A stretch of DNA of 32,761 nt from an uncultured Lachnospiraceae bacterium (GCA_946537305.1 CAMNFR010000025.1:1-32761), one strand, 5' to 3'. Numbered from the stretch's first letter, positions 15,129 through 23,565 are shown. Notes: generated by a model not told the origin, from the sequence alone. Numbers and translations: made by a program.

Positions 15129-16835
15129 ATGGAAAAAAGATACTCATACATCCGTTATTTCATGATGACAGCGGTATTATGTCTTCTGTTCATCACCGCC
15201 ATACCGGTCCGGGCAGCCGTTAGTGTCACCTATCCGGTTACCTACCAGCAGACTTCCGCCAGGGCGGTCGTGACCTATGTCAACCAGCTGCGTCAGGCCG
15301 GAAGCTGGTACTGGAATGAATCCAATACCTCAAAGATCGCCACAGGAACACTGAATGCAGTGACCTACGACTACGATCTGGAGAAAGCAGCTATGCAGCG
15401 CGCAGCCGAGATTGCGCTGTATTATGATCACACCCGGCCCAACGGAAGCAGCTGCTTTACTGCCTATAATGCAGGAACAGCCAGCGCGGAAAATATTGCC
15501 GCAGGATATACCACAGCTGCTGAGGTATATAACGGCTGGCTGGAAGAAAACAAAAACTATGCGGGGCAGGGACATCGCCGCGGAATGCTGAAGAACAACG
15601 TGACAGCCATTGGCATGGGTCATGTAATCTGTAACGGTGTTCATTACTGGGTCATGGAACTTCGTGCACCGGTCGCAAGTCCTAATACGGCCACATCCGC
15701 GGTCAATGCCACGCAGAATGTGACCGTGCAGGCGGAGAACAGCTATCTTGACGGGGTGCAGCTCAGTGTGCCTGCCTATGAGCAGATGACCATCGGAGAA
15801 AGCTATACGCTGGCGCCGCAGCTTCTGCTGAAGGGAAAAAATGTGAACGGCTGGGAAACAAAGGTCCCGGTACAGGCCTCGTATACAGTCACTTCTTCGG
15901 ATTCATCCGTACTGAAATGTACGGCGCAGGGCAGCGGGCTGTGGAAGATGGAGGCCCCTGGCGCCGGCACCAGCACGCTTACGGTGTCATCGAGTTCTTC
16001 CGTGGGTTCGCCATCGCTTTCCTTCACCGTTACCGTGGGCAAGGTAAACATGGACTATGCCGAAATCTCACTGGCACAGAAAGAATATACCTGGAACGGA
16101 AGCGCGGTCTGCCCTAAACCGGTGATCACCTATCACGGTGAAGTGCTGAAAGAAGGCGTGGATTATACATTGTCCTATCTGAGAAATGGCGGCTGTACCC
16201 GAAACAACGGAGGTGCGATCGTCAGTGCTTTCGCCATCAGCAGCGGACGCTTTTCAGGATACCGGTCCATTGGGTTTAACATTCTTGCCGCGGACATTGG
16301 CAAGCAGAAGATCAGCCTCTCACCGGCGGAATATGTCTATGACGGAATGCTGAAAGAGCCGGAAGTTATTATTCCCGGACTGGTAAAGAATAAAGATTTC
16401 CGGGTAGAATACCAGAATAACCTATCCGTGGGGACGGCTAAAGCAGTGGTGAGCGGGCTCGGAAATTATACGGGCCGGACCACGGTCACCTTTACTATCC
16501 GAAGTAAAAACAGTGCCGCCTCCTCTGAATCCCAAAAGAGCACCGCTGTTTCATTAAAGCGGCCGGTCATTTCTTCCGCGGTCAACAAAAAGGGGAAGAA
16601 GATCAAAATTACCTGGAAAAAGCAGTCCGGCGTGACCGGCTATCAGATCCGTTATAAGACCGGGAAGAAAACGAAGACCATAAAGGTAAAAAAATCATCC
16701 ACAACAACAAAGACCATTTCTGGTCTGAAAAAAGGCAAGACCTATACCATTACGCTTCGAAGCTATAAAAATTCCGACGGAAAGACGATCTATTCCGCCT
16801 GGAGCAAAAAGAAGAAGGTGAAAGTAAAGAAATAA
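15129..16835 (+). CDS. Secreted CAP/SCP-domain protein with Ig-like and FnIII modules
   Basis: A 568-aa secreted protein. A signal peptide (basic MEKRYSYIRY, hydrophobic core, cut near Ala29-Ala30) leads into a CAP/YkwD domain (about 46-180) with His101 in DHTRPNG, Glu121 in AENIAAG and His149 in GHRRGML. These match the conserved CAP cleft residues. Beta-rich Ig/MBG-like repeats follow (about 185-470; PVITYHGEVLKEGVDYTLSY and a second YVYDGMLKEPEV unit), then a FnIII module (about 478-568) ending in a Lys-rich KKKKVKVKK tail that could hold the protein to the anionic cell wall. No sortase signal is seen. The start at 15129 fits the signal peptide and an AAGGGGG site. Function in the envelope is unknown. 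Confidence 0.85.
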   Translation: MEKRYSYIRYFMMTAVLCLLFITAIPVRAAVSVTYPVTYQQTSARAVVTYVNQLRQAGSWYWNESNTSKIATGTLNAVTYDYDLEKAAMQRAAEIALYYDHTRPNGSSCFTAYNAGTASAENIAAGYTTAAEVYNGWLEENKNYAGQGHRRGMLKNNVTAIGMGHVICNGVHYWVMELRAPVASPNTATSAVNATQNVTVQAENSYLDGVQLSVPAYEQMTIGESYTLAPQLLLKGKNVNGWETKVPVQASYTVTSSDSSVLKCTAQGSGLWKMEAPGAGTSTLTVSSSSSVGSPSLSFTVTVGKVNMDYAEISLAQKEYTWNGSAVCPKPVITYHGEVLKEGVDYTLSYLRNGGCTRNNGGAIVSAFAISSGRFSGYRSIGFNILAADIGKQKISLSPAEYVYDGMLKEPEVIIPGLVKNKDFRVEYQNNLSVGTAKAVVSGLGNYTGRTTVTFTIRSKNSAASSESQKSTAVSLKRPVISSAVNKKGKKIKITWKKQSGVTGYQIRYKTGKKTKTIKVKKSSTTTKTISGLKKGKTYTITLRSYKNSDGKTIYSAWSKKKKVKVKK

Positions 16836-16926
16836 ATAGCTATCTGAGTAAAGAAAGCACGGGACGTGTACAGAAGCACAGAGGTATTACGGAAACACTA
16901 AAAAGTTGTTACAAAATGTAATAATT

Positions 16927-16955
16927 TTGACAAGCAGCAGGTTCCGTGCTAAAAT
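16927..16955 (+). promoter_or_regulatory. dapF promoter
   Basis: TTGACA (16927-16932) and TAAAAT (16950-16955) have a 17-bp spacer, about 35 bp before the dapF start. Confidence 0.75.
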
Positions 16956-16990
16956 ATGTCTTTGGTATTTCTCATAAGGAGATGATTCAA

Positions 16991-17851
16991 ATGAAGTTTA
17001 CCAAAATGCACGGAATCGGAAATGATTATGTCTACGTGAACTGTCTGGAGGAGGAACTGCCTATTGATCCCAGCCGTCTGGCGGAGCTGGTGAGCGACCG
17101 TCATTTCGGTATCGGCTCCGATGGGTTGATTCTCATCAAGCCTTCTGAGGTTGCAGATTTTTGCATGGACATGTACAATGCAGACGGCACCCGGGGCAGC
17201 ATGTGCGGCAACGGCATCCGCTGCGTTGCCAAGTATGTTTATGATCACGGGATGACCAACATGAGCACCGTCCGTATAGAGACGCTGGCCGGTATCAAGG
17301 ATATTGAGCTGACGATCAAAAACGGGAAGGCTGTACAGGCCAAGGTAGACATGGGGCTGCCGGTGCTTCTCTCCAATGATCAGGAGATCGCGCTGACTAC
17401 AGACGCGGTGGAAGCCCTTTCAAGGGATCAGATCTGGGAAGGCATTGAAAGTGACGGACAGGACTATCGGATGATTCATATTTCCATGGGCAATCCTCAT
17501 GCGATATTCTATGTGGAGGATACCCCCAGCTTCCCGCTGGAAAAAGTGGGACCGGCGCTGGAGACCCATCCCCGTTTTCCGGACCGCACCAATGTGGAGA
17601 TCATTCAGATCGTTGACCCCACATTGATCCGCATGCGCGTGTGGGAAAGAGGAGCGGGAGAGACCATGGCCTGCGGAACCGGCGCCTGTGCCGTAGCGGT
17701 GGCAGCAGCCTTGAATGGCGATGTGGGACGCACCGTGGATGTGCGCCTGCCCGGTGGGACGCTTCATATTCACTGGCGGGAAAGCGATGGACATGTTGAG
17801 ATGAGCGGTCCTGCGACAGAGGTCTTCACCGGAGATTTTGATCTGTTCTAA
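16991..17851 (+). CDS. dapF: Diaminopimelate epimerase
   Basis: A 286-aa cytosolic enzyme that converts LL- to meso-diaminopimelate for lysine and peptidoglycan synthesis. The two catalytic cysteines are in place: Cys72 in GSMCGNGIRC and Cys228 in MACGTGACA. Other family features are the N-terminal FTKMHGIGNDYV and the NPHAIFYV segment. I chose the ATG at 16991, with AAGGAG 9 nt upstream, over in-frame starts further 5' that give a non-native extension. Standard length, own promoter, and a terminator shared with the convergent regulator gene. Confidence 0.97.
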   Translation: MKFTKMHGIGNDYVYVNCLEEELPIDPSRLAELVSDRHFGIGSDGLILIKPSEVADFCMDMYNADGTRGSMCGNGIRCVAKYVYDHGMTNMSTVRIETLAGIKDIELTIKNGKAVQAKVDMGLPVLLSNDQEIALTTDAVEALSRDQIWEGIESDGQDYRMIHISMGNPHAIFYVEDTPSFPLEKVGPALETHPRFPDRTNVEIIQIVDPTLIRMRVWERGAGETMACGTGACAVAVAAALNGDVGRTVDVRLPGGTLHIHWRESDGHVEMSGPATEVFTGDFDLF

Positions 17852-17852
17852 C

Positions 17853-17897
17853 AAAAAACAGGATTTCAGGGAACCATCCCGAAATCCTGTTTTTTTG
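17853..17897. terminator. Bidirectional terminator between dapF and the DtxR-like gene
   Basis: AACAGGATTTCAGGGA (17857-17872) pairs with TCCCGAAATCCTGTT (17877-17891), with one bulged A and a 4-nt loop. A run of T follows on the plus strand and a run of A precedes it, giving T on the minus-strand transcript. It serves both convergent genes. Confidence 0.93.
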
Positions 17898-17912
17898 TTA
17901 CGTTAAAAGTGA

Positions 17913-18341
17913 TTATTGGTTGGAGGGGCAGCCGCCCTTCTCCTTACAGTCTTCAGCACAGGGAGAATAATCCTTGCAGGTCTCACGAATATGTTCTTTG
18001 ATGGCGGCAAAGGTTTCTTTGCTGAGGACATGCTCCATACGACAGGCGTCATCGGATGCGATCTGCGGATCTACCCCCAATGTCTGCAGCCAGTGAGAGA
18101 TGACTTCATGCCGCTCATAGATAGATTCGCCGATTTCCCGGCCGCTTTCCGTAAGCGTAATAAAGCCGGCGCTGGATACGACGATGTGTCCTTTCAGGCG
18201 CAGATTCTTCATGGCCACGCTGACACTGGGCTTGGTGTACCCCAGTTCCGTGGCGATATCCACCGAGCGGACGACGGGCAGCTTCATACTGAGACGATAT
18301 ATGGTTTCCAGATAGTTTTCCGCAGATTCATTGATGTTCAT
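17913..18341 (-). CDS. DtxR/MntR-family metal-dependent transcriptional regulator with a Cys-rich tail
   Basis: A 142-aa cytosolic repressor: winged HTH (about 5-65, with SVDIATELGYTKPSVSVAMKNL as recognition region, shown here in part by GYTKPSVSVAM) and a dimerisation/metal domain (70-120). Ligand-like residues include Glu12, His78, Cys100, Glu103 and His104. The ACRMEH motif equals the Cys/Glu/His set of iron-sensing DtxR, whereas MntR has Glu instead of Cys; residue 9 is Asn where MntR has Asp. The protein ends with four cysteines (C122, C128, C132, C138) in a short tail, unusual for the family. No SH3 domain is present. AAGGAGG lies before the ATG. Its own promoter carries half-sites like those of feo. 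Iron (or Mn) sensing is inferred. Confidence 0.88.
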   Translation of the reverse strand: MNINESAENYLETIYRLSMKLPVVRSVDIATELGYTKPSVSVAMKNLRLKGHIVVSSAGFITLTESGREIGESIYERHEVISHWLQTLGVDPQIASDDACRMEHVLSKETFAAIKEHIRETCKDYSPCAEDCKEKGGCPSNQ

Positions 18342-18451
18342 AAAAGCCTCCTTGGAAGAATCAGATCCATGATAGATGTTATGGTTACTATGAGAATAGC
18401 ATAAGTATTTGACGTAAGATTATAAAATTAGGTAAGTTGGATGTAATTCCG

Positions 18452-18485
18452 ATTAGAGTATAACATGGCAAACTAACTTGCGCAA
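18452..18485 (-). promoter_or_regulatory. Promoter of the DtxR-like gene with TTAG/CTAA half-sites
   Basis: On the minus strand TTGCGC (18480-18485) and an extended TGTTATACT -10 (TATACT at 18457-18462) have a 17-bp spacer. On the plus strand ATTAG (18452-18456) and CTAAC (18473-18477) flank and fill the promoter with 16 bp between them. The leader to the ATG is about 110 nt. Likely autoregulation. Confidence 0.6.
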
Positions 18486-18593
18486 TATCAAATTACGTTA
18501 TGGGTAAGCGTCTGTCAAAAGGTATGGAATTCCGCATGAAAATGTGATAAGATGGCAAAAGTCAGCAATGAATAAAAGGAGTGAAAAGAGACT
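18486..18593 (+). promoter_or_regulatory. Leader region of the GreA-like operon
   Basis: The region holds an extended -10 (TGATAAGAT, 18545-18553) without a recognisable -35, then AAAGGAG and an AAGAG site before the ATG at 18594. The start of transcription is therefore only a suggestion. Nothing else is seen in this stretch. Confidence 0.35.
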
Positions 18594-19097
18594 ATGGGAG
18601 AAAAGTTTACCAGAGGCGATATACAGAAGATCAAGGAGGAAATCGAATATCGCCGCCTGGTGGTGCGCAAGGAAGCGCTGGAGGCAGTAAAGGAAGCACG
18701 CGCACAGGGAGATCTGAGCGAGAATTTTGAATATTATGCCGCAAAAAAAGAGAAGAACCGCAATGAGAGCCGTATCCGCTATCTGGAAAAGCTGTTGCGG
18801 AACGCCAGTGTGATCGAAGACCATACCGGTATGGATCAGGTGGGCGTGAATTCCGCCGTGGAGGTCTATATTCCGGATATGGAGACGACGGCAGAATATA
18901 AGATCGTGACATCCATCCGGGGCGATTCTCTGAAAAACTATATCAGCACGGAATCTCCGCTGGGAAAAGCGCTGCTGGGGCACCGCGTGGGGGATGTGGT
19001 AACGGTGCATGTAAGTCCGGAGGTATCCTATCAGGCAGAGATCCGCGGCATTACGCGCGATCTGGGAGAAGATGGGGATACCATCCGCAGCTTTTAA
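18594..19097 (+). CDS. GreA/GreB-family transcription elongation factor
   Basis: A 167-aa cytosolic factor that rescues backtracked RNA polymerase by stimulating transcript cleavage. An N-terminal coiled coil (about 1-78) carries the conserved tip region EARAQGDLSENFEYYAAK with acidic residues. The C-terminal FKBP-like domain has SPLGKALLGHRVGDVVTV. The length is about 10 residues over a typical GreA and the body diverges, so it may be a second copy beside a main greA elsewhere. AAAGGAG precedes the ATG, though at a long distance. The next gene, exonuclease III, starts 13 bp after its stop. Confidence 0.85.
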   Translation: MGEKFTRGDIQKIKEEIEYRRLVVRKEALEAVKEARAQGDLSENFEYYAAKKEKNRNESRIRYLEKLLRNASVIEDHTGMDQVGVNSAVEVYIPDMETTAEYKIVTSIRGDSLKNYISTESPLGKALLGHRVGDVVTVHVSPEVSYQAEIRGITRDLGEDGDTIRSF

Positions 19098-19110
19098 CGG
19101 GAGACAGATT

Positions 19111-19866
19111 ATGAAGAAGATGATTTCCTGGAACGTGAACGGCCTGCGTGCCTGTGTGGGCAAGGGATTTGAGGAATCGATGGCATCCCTGGATGCGGAT
19201 ATCATCTGCCTGCAGGAGACAAAGCTGCAAGCCGGACAGATCGATCTGGCCATGCCCGGCTACCATCAGTACTGGAACTACGCGCAGAAAAAGGGATATT
19301 CAGGGACAGCGGTCTTTACAAAAGAGGAGCCGATTTCCGTTTCCATGGGAATCGGCATTCCAGAGCATGATACCGAGGGGCGTGTGATCACCCTGGAATT
19401 TCCGGAATGGTATGTGGTCACCTGCTATACACCCAATTCCCAGAACGAGCTGGCGCGGCTGCCGTACCGAATGACCTGGGAAGATGCATTCAGAGCCTAT
19501 CTGCAGGAACTGGATGCCAAGAAGCCGGTGATCCTCTGCGGCGACCTGAATGTGGCGCATCAGGAGATCGACTTGAAAAATCCGAAGACGAACCGCCGGA
19601 ATGCGGGCTTCACGGACGAGGAGCGGGAAAAATTTACAGAACTGCTGTCCGCCGGCTTTGTTGACAGCTTCCGGTATTTCTATCCGGATGCCGAGGGAAT
19701 CTATTCCTGGTGGTCCTACCGCTTCCGTGCCAGGGAGAAGAATGCCGGATGGCGGATCGACTATTTTGTGGTATCCGAGCGTCTGTCCGGACGTCTGTCC
19801 GGCGCCGCGATCCATACAGAAATATTTGGCTCCGACCACTGCCCGGTGGAGCTGACGATAGAATAG
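19111..19866 (+). CDS. xth: Exodeoxyribonuclease III (AP endonuclease)
   Basis: A 251-aa enzyme of the ExoIII/APE1 family that cuts DNA 5' of abasic sites and removes 3' blocks in base-excision repair. Active-site motifs appear in order: ISWNVNGLRA, ICLQETKLQ with the metal-binding Glu, CGDLNVAHQEIDL, RIDYFVVS, and SDHCPVEL with the catalytic Asp-His. Length is typical. The ATG at 19111 has GGGAG 7-9 nt upstream; an earlier in-frame start would overlap the GreA-like gene. It is in a run with that gene (13 bp) and the HAD phosphatase (21 bp). Confidence 0.95.
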   Translation: MKKMISWNVNGLRACVGKGFEESMASLDADIICLQETKLQAGQIDLAMPGYHQYWNYAQKKGYSGTAVFTKEEPISVSMGIGIPEHDTEGRVITLEFPEWYVVTCYTPNSQNELARLPYRMTWEDAFRAYLQELDAKKPVILCGDLNVAHQEIDLKNPKTNRRNAGFTDEEREKFTELLSAGFVDSFRYFYPDAEGIYSWWSYRFRAREKNAGWRIDYFVVSERLSGRLSGAAIHTEIFGSDHCPVELTIE

Positions 19867-19887
19867 ACAATAGATGGGAGAGCTGCT

Positions 19888-20724
19888 GTGAGCGATATAC
19901 GCCTGATCGCAACCGATATTGACGGGACGCTGCTTCCTTCGGGGTGGAAGACCATTCCGGAGCGGGTGATCCGCGCCCTCACACAGGTGTCTGCGACCGG
20001 CATCAGCATCGTGCCCGCCTCCGGGCGGCTGATCTCCGCGATTCCGAAGGAACTGATGGATATACCCGGCATAGAGTATGCCATTACCTGCAACGGGGCT
20101 TCCATCACGGATGTAAGGAACCGGGAGACGCTCTATCAAAAGCGAATTCCCAAAAGCCTGGCAGCAGAACTCTTGACAGAGCTGAAGCATTACGATGTAT
20201 ATTCCTGCGTTTATCTGCCTTCCGGCGCTTACAACTGGAGCCGGCTGCACCCGGGGCTTTGGAAGACCTATGCTAACCGCATTCCGTTTTTCTCCCAGAA
20301 CCCGCAGGAAGATCTGGCTGCATTCATGGAAAGTCAGAACGAATGGGCAGAGAAGATCTTTGTGGCGGTTTTTGATGTAGCTGAGCGCGACCGCCTGCGA
20401 AGAGAACTGTCCCGGAGACAGGATATTCATATTACCTCTTCTTCGGCCTGGAACCTGGAGATCAATCACGTAGAGGCGGACAAGGGACAGGCGCTGGCCT
20501 GGCTGGCAAGACATCTGGAGCTGACGCCGGATCAGGTCGCGGCCATGGGAGATAATGAAAACGATTACTCCATGCTTACGTATGCCGGCACTGTGATCGT
20601 GCCTGAAAATGGAACTCCTACGATACGACAGCTGGCCAGCCGGGTGGTACCTCCGTGTACTGAATGTGGCACGGCGGTCTTTCTGGAGGAATTGGCAGAG
20701 AAAAATAGTGATAAAATTCGCTAA
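19888..20724 (+). CDS. Cof-type HAD-IIB hydrolase
   Basis: A 278-aa cytosolic phosphatase of the Cof/YidA type. Motif I is ATDIDGTLLP near the N terminus, motif II is the VPASGR segment, and the C-terminal motif IV is AMGDNENDYSML, with Lys in ADKGQAL as motif III. The alpha-beta cap lies between residues about 85 and 190. Such enzymes dephosphorylate sugar phosphates, nucleotides or flavin precursors; the substrate cannot be deduced. It starts with GTG at 19888, 8 nt after GGGAG. Last gene of the greA-like/xth run, with no clear terminator. Confidence 0.9.
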   Translation: MSDIRLIATDIDGTLLPSGWKTIPERVIRALTQVSATGISIVPASGRLISAIPKELMDIPGIEYAITCNGASITDVRNRETLYQKRIPKSLAAELLTELKHYDVYSCVYLPSGAYNWSRLHPGLWKTYANRIPFFSQNPQEDLAAFMESQNEWAEKIFVAVFDVAERDRLRRELSRRQDIHITSSSAWNLEINHVEADKGQALAWLARHLELTPDQVAAMGDNENDYSMLTYAGTVIVPENGTPTIRQLASRVVPPCTECGTAVFLEELAEKNSDKIR

Positions 20725-20736
20725 ATAATATCAAGC

Positions 20737-20777
20737 GAGTTAGTGTTGACTTTCTGGACACTCCATGGCATACTAAT
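20737..20777 (+). promoter_or_regulatory. Rubrerythrin promoter with a feo-like half-site
   Basis: TTGACT (20746-20751) and CATACT (20769-20774) have a 17-bp spacer. GAGTTAGT (20737-20744) immediately upstream of the -35 is identical to 4409-4416 in the feo promoter, and CTAAT (20773-20777) overlaps the -10. About 90 nt of AT-rich leader follows to the ATG. Confidence 0.65.
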
Positions 20778-20869
20778 CGTTAAGGAACTGTCATTATCAA
20801 AAATATACGATAATGATTTCACATTGAATTCTAAAAACCCAGATGATATATCTGGTAAAGGAGATAATC

Positions 20870-21412
20870 ATGGCAAAATTTGTATGTCAGGTCTGCGGTT
20901 ATGTTTACGAGGGAGATACGCCCCCCGAGAGATGTCCTCAGTGTGGCGTTCCGGCCAGCAAGTTCCAGAAGCAGGAAGGTGAGAAGGTCTGGGCAGCAGA
21001 GCATGTTGTCGGCGTAGCAAAGGGTGCACCGGAAGATATCATCAAGGATCTCCGCGATATGTTCAACGGAGAATGCTCTGAGGTCGGTATGTATCTGGCG
21101 ATGAGCCGTGTAGCCATCCGTGAAGGCTATCCGGAAGTCGGCGCTTTCTTTGAGAAGGCCGCTTTTGAAGAAGCATGGCATGCTGCACATTTTGCAGAGC
21201 TGCTGGGTGAAGTCGTAACGGACAGCACCAAGAAGAACCTGGAACTGAGAGCAGATGCTGAATACGGCGCCACCCAGGGCCGTGCAGATCTTGCCAAGAG
21301 AGCCAAAGCCCTGAATCTGGATGCCATTCATGATATCGTTCATGAAATCGGCCGCGATGAGGCCAGACACGGCAAGGGCTTCCAGGGCCTGCTGGACAGA
21401 TACTTCAAATAA
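20870..21412 (+). CDS. Reverse rubrerythrin (N-terminal rubredoxin, C-terminal diiron domain)
   Basis: A 180-aa cytosolic peroxide and oxygen scavenger. The rubredoxin-like domain comes first, with Cys6, Cys9, Cys22 and Cys25 ([10 protein letters not shown] and RCPQCGVP) binding one Fe. The ferritin-like domain follows with helix motifs [22 protein letters not shown] and DEARHGKGF that carry the diiron Glu and His ligands. This domain order is opposite to classical rubrerythrin and matches the reverse rubrerythrins of Clostridium, which protect anaerobes from O2 and H2O2. AAAGGAG lies 6 nt before the ATG. Single gene with a promoter word shared with feo. Confidence 0.95.
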   Translation: MAKFVCQVCGYVYEGDTPPERCPQCGVPASKFQKQEGEKVWAAEHVVGVAKGAPEDIIKDLRDMFNGECSEVGMYLAMSRVAIREGYPEVGAFFEKAAFEEAWHAAHFAELLGEVVTDSTKKNLELRADAEYGATQGRADLAKRAKALNLDAIHDIVHEIGRDEARHGKGFQGLLDRYFK

Positions 21413-21428
21413 GTTGAAACAGTTTAAA

Positions 21429-21540
21429 GGAGACAGGGGACGGACCTAGGAGACAGGGGACGGACCTATGTCTCCCCACATCGGGGAGACATAGGTCCGT
21501 CCCCTGTCTCCTACCCGTCCCCTGTCTCCTACCTGTCTCC
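21429..21540. repeat. Second long hairpin with flanking tandem units (REP-like)
   Basis: Positions 21447-21477 and 21483-21513 form a perfect 31-bp stem with a 5-nt loop. The left side is preceded by a tandem copy of its outer 20 bp (21429-21448 equals 21449-21468), and the right side is followed by degenerate copies of the tgtctccta end. The core GACAGGGGACGGACCT matches the core of the hairpin at 110-185 with one substitution and one A missing. It lies between the convergent rubrerythrin and GH25 genes, 16 bp after one stop and 11 bp before the other. Confidence 0.85.
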
Positions 21541-21551
21541 TATTTGTCATA

Positions 21552-23432
21552 TCAGCGCTTCTTCACTGCGGAAGAGGGAACAAACCCCTTGTAGGTCTTT
21601 CCTTTGATCTTGACCTTTACGTGATACCACCATTTTCCTTTTTTGTCTTTGGTGCGATAGTCCGCCGTCAGCTTTTTCTTCTTGGAGATGAGTTTTATCT
21701 TTCGGTAGCTGGTGCCGGCATATTTTCTCAGGTAAACGGCTGCTTTGGTCTTCAGCTTGATGGTTTTGTGCTTGGTCTCCGCTGCCAGCATTTTGGAGGC
21801 GGTACCCTCGCCCATCTGCTCCTCTTCCTGCTGGTCCGCTTCCAGAATGCGGATGAACGACTTCACGCGGAAGAAGTACTGGGTATATTTGGAAAGGCCG
21901 GTGATCTTGCAGGTGGTCGCCCCGGCGCCAACCGTGGTCAGGAGCCGTGAGGAACCGTTGCGGGCATCCGCAATATAAATGCGGTATCCGTCGATGCCGG
22001 TCTGCTTATTCCAGCTCAGGGTGATGGTCTTCGACGTCCGCGTTTTCAGCTTCAGACCGGTCACCTGATCCAGCGGGAATGCAGCGGAGGCGGAGGAGAT
22101 ATATCCTTCTTTTTCCACACCATTTACAGTAACTTTTACATGATACCAGGCGGTGCTGTCAACCTCGCGGGTAATGGCGATCAGCGTGCAGCGCGTCCCG
22201 GAGGACAGGCTGGCCACCTTGCTGTAGGCGGAACCTGCATGGGCTCGCAGGGTGGTGGAAACGGTAGTGCGGATCGTCAGAGAAGCGGTATTGGCCGTGT
22301 GCTGTCCGACGATCTCCGAAAATTCATGATACTGCGGCTGTTCTGCGGTCCCGCTGACAGCGCGTACCTGATAGTAATACTCCCGTCCGGGAAGAAGATC
22401 GGTATCGGCATAGGAGGTGTCGGTCGTATCTGCAATTTTTTCATAGACGCCGTCATAGGCCTCCCCACGCCAGATTTCATAACCGCGCACGCCGCTCTGG
22501 GCGTTAAAGGATACGTTCAGGGACTTGGTCCCGGTCTGTTTTACGGTAAGGCCTGCTACCTGTCCCGTGGCCAGTACGGGAGCGTTCAGTGCCTCTGTGA
22601 CCGGCTTGTACCAGAAGGTCATGTCCACCTTGCCGGAAATTCCGGACACCTTGCCGTCATCTGCATACTGCCACATGGTGTAAGGACCATCATAGTAGGT
22701 GTTGATGTTGTAGCGGGCAAACCACAGACCGTATTTTTCCACCAGTGTGGAAACGGCCAGCTTGTCGGTGAATTTTTTCAGGCCGCCGTAAACCATGGCC
22801 TCATAGCCGCCTGCTTCGATATCCTCGCAGAAGGCCTGAGCGATGGCCGTCATCTCTGTCTTGCTGACTTTTGCCTTTGCCAGCCGGCTTCCGTCCGGTC
22901 CCTCACTGTCAAAAACAACAGGCATTTCCAGGCTGCGGTGACGCAGCATTTTTAAAACATAGGCGGCCTCTTTGTGAGCCTCTTCCACATTGATGGCCTG
23001 GGAATAGTAATAGACGCCGGTAGCGACCCTGGCAGCCCGTGCATTCCGGTAGTTGGTCTCAAAGGATTCATCCCCGCCCAGGCGGATATTTCCGTTGGCT
23101 GCGCTGGCCCACCAGCTGTGTCCGATCCGCAGAAAGGCAAAGTCGATGCCGTCGGCCTTCACTTTTTTCCAGTTGATGCCGAACCCCTGATATTTGGAGA
23201 CATCTACGCCGTGCAGGATCTCCGTGCCTTTAAAACGGGACGCATGCGTATACTTTTTGCCTGTATATTTGTCCTTGGTCTTTGTGGCAAAGGGAATGGC
23301 GGAAGTCGCGGCTGTCTGAGTGCCCGTGTTTGTTCCCGTGCTCGCCGCCAAGGCAGGCGGTATGTCGGAAATAAGGAGCGCAGCGGCCAGCAGCAGGGCT
23401 GTAAGCCTTTTCGTTAGAGTGTTTATTTTCAT
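21552..23432 (-). CDS. Secreted GH25 lysozyme-like muramidase with FnIII and SH3 modules
   Basis: A 626-aa exported protein. A signal peptide (MKINTLTKRL plus a hydrophobic core, cut near Ala29-Ala30) leads to a GH25 domain (about 72-275) with Asp77 in GVDVSKYQG and Asp175/Glu177 in VVFDSEG, which match the acidic active site of muramidases, and MWQYADDG plus VDMTFW near its end. Then come FnIII (about 291-385), SH3 (388-455), FnIII (461-535) and a C-terminal SH3 (about 558-626) with WWYHVKVKIKGKTYKG. It should cut peptidoglycan at the cell surface. AAAGGATGG lies 11 nt before the ATG. It faces the MATE gene and converges with rubrerythrin across the hairpin. Confidence 0.9.
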   Translation of the reverse strand: MKINTLTKRLTALLLAAALLISDIPPALAASTGTNTGTQTAATSAIPFATKTKDKYTGKKYTHASRFKGTEILHGVDVSKYQGFGINWKKVKADGIDFAFLRIGHSWWASAANGNIRLGGDESFETNYRNARAARVATGVYYYSQAINVEEAHKEAAYVLKMLRHRSLEMPVVFDSEGPDGSRLAKAKVSKTEMTAIAQAFCEDIEAGGYEAMVYGGLKKFTDKLAVSTLVEKYGLWFARYNINTYYDGPYTMWQYADDGKVSGISGKVDMTFWYKPVTEALNAPVLATGQVAGLTVKQTGTKSLNVSFNAQSGVRGYEIWRGEAYDGVYEKIADTTDTSYADTDLLPGREYYYQVRAVSGTAEQPQYHEFSEIVGQHTANTASLTIRTTVSTTLRAHAGSAYSKVASLSSGTRCTLIAITREVDSTAWYHVKVTVNGVEKEGYISSASAAFPLDQVTGLKLKTRTSKTITLSWNKQTGIDGYRIYIADARNGSSRLLTTVGAGATTCKITGLSKYTQYFFRVKSFIRILEADQQEEEQMGEGTASKMLAAETKHKTIKLKTKAAVYLRKYAGTSYRKIKLISKKKKLTADYRTKDKKGKWWYHVKVKIKGKTYKGFVPSSAVKKR

Positions 23433-23467
23433 ATTATATAGTCCATCCTTTTTGATGTATTTATGTT

Positions 23468-23496
23468 AGTATACCAGATATTTGGTTTTGACTCAA
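23468..23496 (-). promoter_or_regulatory. Promoter of the GH25 gene
   Basis: On the minus strand TTGAGT (23491-23496) and TATACT (23468-23473) have a 17-bp spacer, about 35 bp before the ATG. TATACTAAC here resembles the feo -10, but only one half-site is present. Confidence 0.65.
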
Positions 23497-23536
23497 GGGG
23501 AAGAAGGACAGCGGGGGCCTTCATATATCTTCTCTC

Positions 23537-23565
23537 TTGCGCATTCCCGAAAACCATGTTATGCT
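23537..23565 (+). promoter_or_regulatory. Promoter of the MATE-hydrolase operon
   Basis: TTGCGC (23537-23542) and TATGCT (23560-23565) have a 17-bp spacer. It is divergent from the GH25 promoter. Confidence 0.6.

Noticed and set aside
18410-18431. TTGACG with nearby TATAAA on the plus strand ahead of the GreA-like gene
   Set aside because: The spacing is only about 6 bp and the region is the leader of the minus-strand regulator gene.
21429-21540. Tandem repeats considered as a CRISPR array
   Set aside because: The units are contiguous with no unique spacers, form one large palindrome, and there are no cas genes.
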